This document shows, piece after piece, positions 32,939 to 34,646 of a stretch of DNA of 34,646 bases. The stretch lies in contig CAMZLQ010000122.1 of assembly GCA_947311585.1 (NCBI GenBank), positions 1 to 34,646 of the forward strand. Reading direction: 5' to 3'. The notes under the pieces were generated by a model, which worked only from the letters and a program-made list of their open reading frames with translations, searched no databases and was not told the origin of the DNA. The stretch is from an uncultured Alcanivoracaceae bacterium (GTDB lineage: Bacteria > Pseudomonadota > Gammaproteobacteria > Xanthomonadales > Marinicellaceae). Made by a program: the position numbers and the translations under genes. How positions within the stretch are numbered: position 1 is the first letter of the stretch; each line of letters starts with the position of its first letter.

Positions 32939-34183
32939 ATGAAGAAAATAGTCCTAATATCACTGTGTTTAATCGTTTTTAATGCACAGGCTAAACGTCA
33001 AAGCGTATTAAGTGCAAAAAATACAGAAAAGCATGTCACTGCAATCACGCAAACAGGTGGTCGTTTAATCGGCAGTCAAAGTGCAAAAAAAGCAGCAGAG
33101 TATATTGATGCAGAATTAAAAAGAATCGGTCTGCAACCTTGGCATTCTCAAAGTTATAAATGGCCCTTTAAGTTCATATCGACCATTGATAAATCAAAAC
33201 AAAGCGGAACAAATCTAATTGCTGTTATTAAAGGCACTACAAAATTACCAGGTGTTATTATAGGTGCTCATTATGATCACCTTGGTCATGGACAAACCGA
33301 CAAATCTTTAGCAAGAGAGGATGAAAAAGGGCAAGTTCATCCAGGGGCTGATGATAATGCCTCAGGTGTGTCTGCTTTATTGTCCATAGCTGAATATTTA
33401 GTCGCCTTAAAAAATAAAGGCAAATTCTCACCCAAACGCGATATTGTTTTTGCTTTTTGGACTGGAGAAGAAGAAGGCTTGCTTGGTTCAAAAAGTTTTG
33501 TCAAAATGTTCGGGCAAGATGATTTGTCGCATATATTTATGGCATACCTCAATATGGACATGATTGGTCGTTTGGATAATGCCTTAATTTTACAAGGAAC
33601 AGGTTCGAGTAAAAGTTGGAAACAGATTATTGAACAACGCAATGCACCCGTGCGATTAAATATCGTCACTCAAGATGACAGTCAATTACCGACGGACACT
33701 AGCAGTTTTTACCAACATCACGTGCCGATATTGTCGGCATTTACGGGCAACCACGAACAGTACCATTCACCGCGTGATAGCACTGATTTATTAAATTATC
33801 AAGGCATAGCAAAAATAGCCAAATTAATGGCATTAATCACTCGCGGTCTGGCACTGAAAGAAGAAGCTTTAGACTATCAACAAACATCATTAAAAAAAGC
33901 CAGTCGAAAAAATCTCAAAGCCTATCTTGGAACAATTCCTGATTATGCACAAGCAGATGGAGTGGGCGTATTAATTGGTGGAACCGTCAAAAACTCACCT
34001 GCACAAAAAGCAGGTTTCCAAAAAGGTGATATACTAATCGAAATGAAAGGCATGAAGATTGATGATGTTTATGACTTTACCGACGTTCTACAAACCCTTG
34101 TTATTGGTGAAAAGATAACAGCAAAAGTACAACGTCAAGACAAAATAGTAGTTTTAGAAGTTGTGCCAGGCGTTAAAAAATAG
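32939..34183 (+). CDS. Secreted M28 family aminopeptidase with C-terminal PDZ domain
   Basis: 414 residues. A signal peptide (IVLISLCLIVFNAQA) precedes the M28 catalytic domain. The zinc ligands are H111 (IGAHYDHLG), the bridging D138 (GADDNASG), E178 with the catalytic E177 (TGEEEGLLGS), D207 (LNMDMIGR) and H276 (QYHSPRDS). The set is complete, so the enzyme should be active on N-terminal residues of peptides. A PDZ domain follows (about 345-412: GVLIGGTVKNSPAQKAGFQKG). Start spacing to the lipoprotein is one base, with the ATG immediately after its stop. The operon glmM-PD40-M28 is unusual in pairing cell-wall precursor synthesis with a secreted peptidase. Confidence 0.92.
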   Translation: MKKIVLISLCLIVFNAQAKRQSVLSAKNTEKHVTAITQTGGRLIGSQSAKKAAEYIDAELKRIGLQPWHSQSYKWPFKFISTIDKSKQSGTNLIAVIKGTTKLPGVIIGAHYDHLGHGQTDKSLAREDEKGQVHPGADDNASGVSALLSIAEYLVALKNKGKFSPKRDIVFAFWTGEEEGLLGSKSFVKMFGQDDLSHIFMAYLNMDMIGRLDNALILQGTGSSKSWKQIIEQRNAPVRLNIVTQDDSQLPTDTSSFYQHHVPILSAFTGNHEQYHSPRDSTDLLNYQGIAKIAKLMALITRGLALKEEALDYQQTSLKKASRKNLKAYLGTIPDYAQADGVGVLIGGTVKNSPAQKAGFQKGDILIEMKGMKIDDVYDFTDVLQTLVIGEKITAKVQRQDKIVVLEVVPGVKK

Positions 34184-34206
34184 ACTTTAAGTTGGGTTTC
34201 AACTCT

Positions 34207-34225
34207 ACAGCTAAAAACTGGCTGT
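34207..34225 (+). terminator. Possible weak terminator after the M28 peptidase
   Basis: Stem ACAGCTA / TGGCTGT with one T.G wobble and the loop AAAAC, followed by TCTATATAAAT rather than a clean T-run. Position after an operon end supports termination, the poor tail argues against it. Confidence 0.3.
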
Positions 34226-34548
34226 TCTATATAAATGGTTGTAATGGTCAAGTTTTATCGGAGACATTTTTAGCTTTTTTATAGATTTAATTTTGTTCAC
34301 TATTACGTTTTGCATGGTAACGTATCGAAAACCCAAGTATCCACAAATATAAGCATTGCCATGCAGAGCCTAGTAACGAGTAAAGAATCTAGCACAGTTT
34401 ATAACAAATCTTTATTATTCTCATTTATTTGTGTTTTTTAGCCAACTGTTTAACACTTTTACTGGTATTCAATATTGTTCAAACTTCATTCAAGATGTTT
34501 GTTGTGTTTTTTGTTACATTAAAGCTTAATAATAATTTTGAGATAAGT
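34226..34548. other. Intergenic stretch without a recognised gene
   Basis: AT-rich, with no open frame of note on either strand, no tRNA-like fold and no repeat that I recognise. It must contain the promoter of the gene starting at 34549; TAATAAT near 34527-34533 could be a -10 box but no well-placed -35 is seen. Confidence 0.5.
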
Positions 34549-34646
34549 ATGAATAAATTGATAAAACTTTGTTTTGCATTTACATTTTTTAGTGGAATGT
34601 CACATGCAAGTTCTGTAACTATACCGAATAACTTTTTGGCGAATAC
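34549..34646 (+). CDS. Secreted protein of unknown function, 3' partial
   Basis: Only the first 32 complete codons are in the window. They encode a clear signal peptide (MNKLIKLCFAFTFFSGMSHA) followed by SSVTIPNNFLAN, a start seen in exported proteins whose mature region begins with VTIPN. AGATAAG lies just upstream as a weak ribosome site. The body is beyond the right edge, so no family can be assigned. Confidence 0.65.
   Translation, partial: MNKLIKLCFAFTFFSGMSHASSVTIPNNFLAN

Overview
The window looks like the chromosome of an AT-rich free-living gammaproteobacterium. The housekeeping order yhbY<>rlmE-ftsH-folP-glmM and the block dnaX-ybaB-recR are arranged as in Gammaproteobacteria. The secreted-protein content suggests a marine or polymer-degrading relative of Marinicella/Xanthomonadales: an M14 carboxypeptidase ending in NGFE, an M28-PDZ peptidase, PD40 and phytase-like lipoproteins, and a secreted DUF255 protein. 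That placement is an inference from gene content and was not tested by any search. I saw no tRNA, rRNA, CRISPR array or complete insertion sequence.

Layout. 1-7437: a tripartite efflux locus with a 5'-truncated membrane-fusion adaptor and two different RND permeases, tightly packed. 7438-9143: a structured leader, then a three-gene signalling cassette (roadblock/LC7 protein, Aer-type PAS protein, PhnD-like binding protein without a signal peptide). A shared hairpin terminator separates it from a convergent PilH-type response regulator (9219-9584). 9585-9901: an intergenic region holding a TTAA-flanked 117-bp inverted-repeat element, followed by a glutaredoxin-like gene. 10354-13785: a secreted M14 carboxypeptidase and a lipoprotein. 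13788-15580 (minus strand): an SDR dehydrogenase and an aspartoacylase-like hydrolase. 15748-20627: a Gld-type ABC system (ATPase, permease, GldG-like protein, DUF4340 protein) followed by a DUF423 membrane protein.

20719-23671: dnaX-ybaB-recR-hinT, a replication/recombination operon. dnaX carries an A9 tract whose -1 frame stops almost at once, which suggests tau/gamma dual coding. 23885-26867 (minus strand): yhbY, a Mth938-like gene and a DUF255-DsbD fusion, divergent from rlmE-ftsH-folP. A REP-like repeat lies between folP and glmM. glmM is coupled by ATGA overlap to a PD40 lipoprotein, which is followed by an M28-PDZ peptidase. The right end holds about 365 bp without a gene, then the start of a secreted protein cut off by the window edge.

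How the genes fit together. Most genes form short co-oriented operons with overlaps of a few bases. The most unusual parts are the sensory cassette at 7558-9143, the dnaX slippage site, the TTAA element, the C-terminal NGFE tail of the carboxypeptidase, and the DUF423 gene, whose homology requires a non-standard ATT start.
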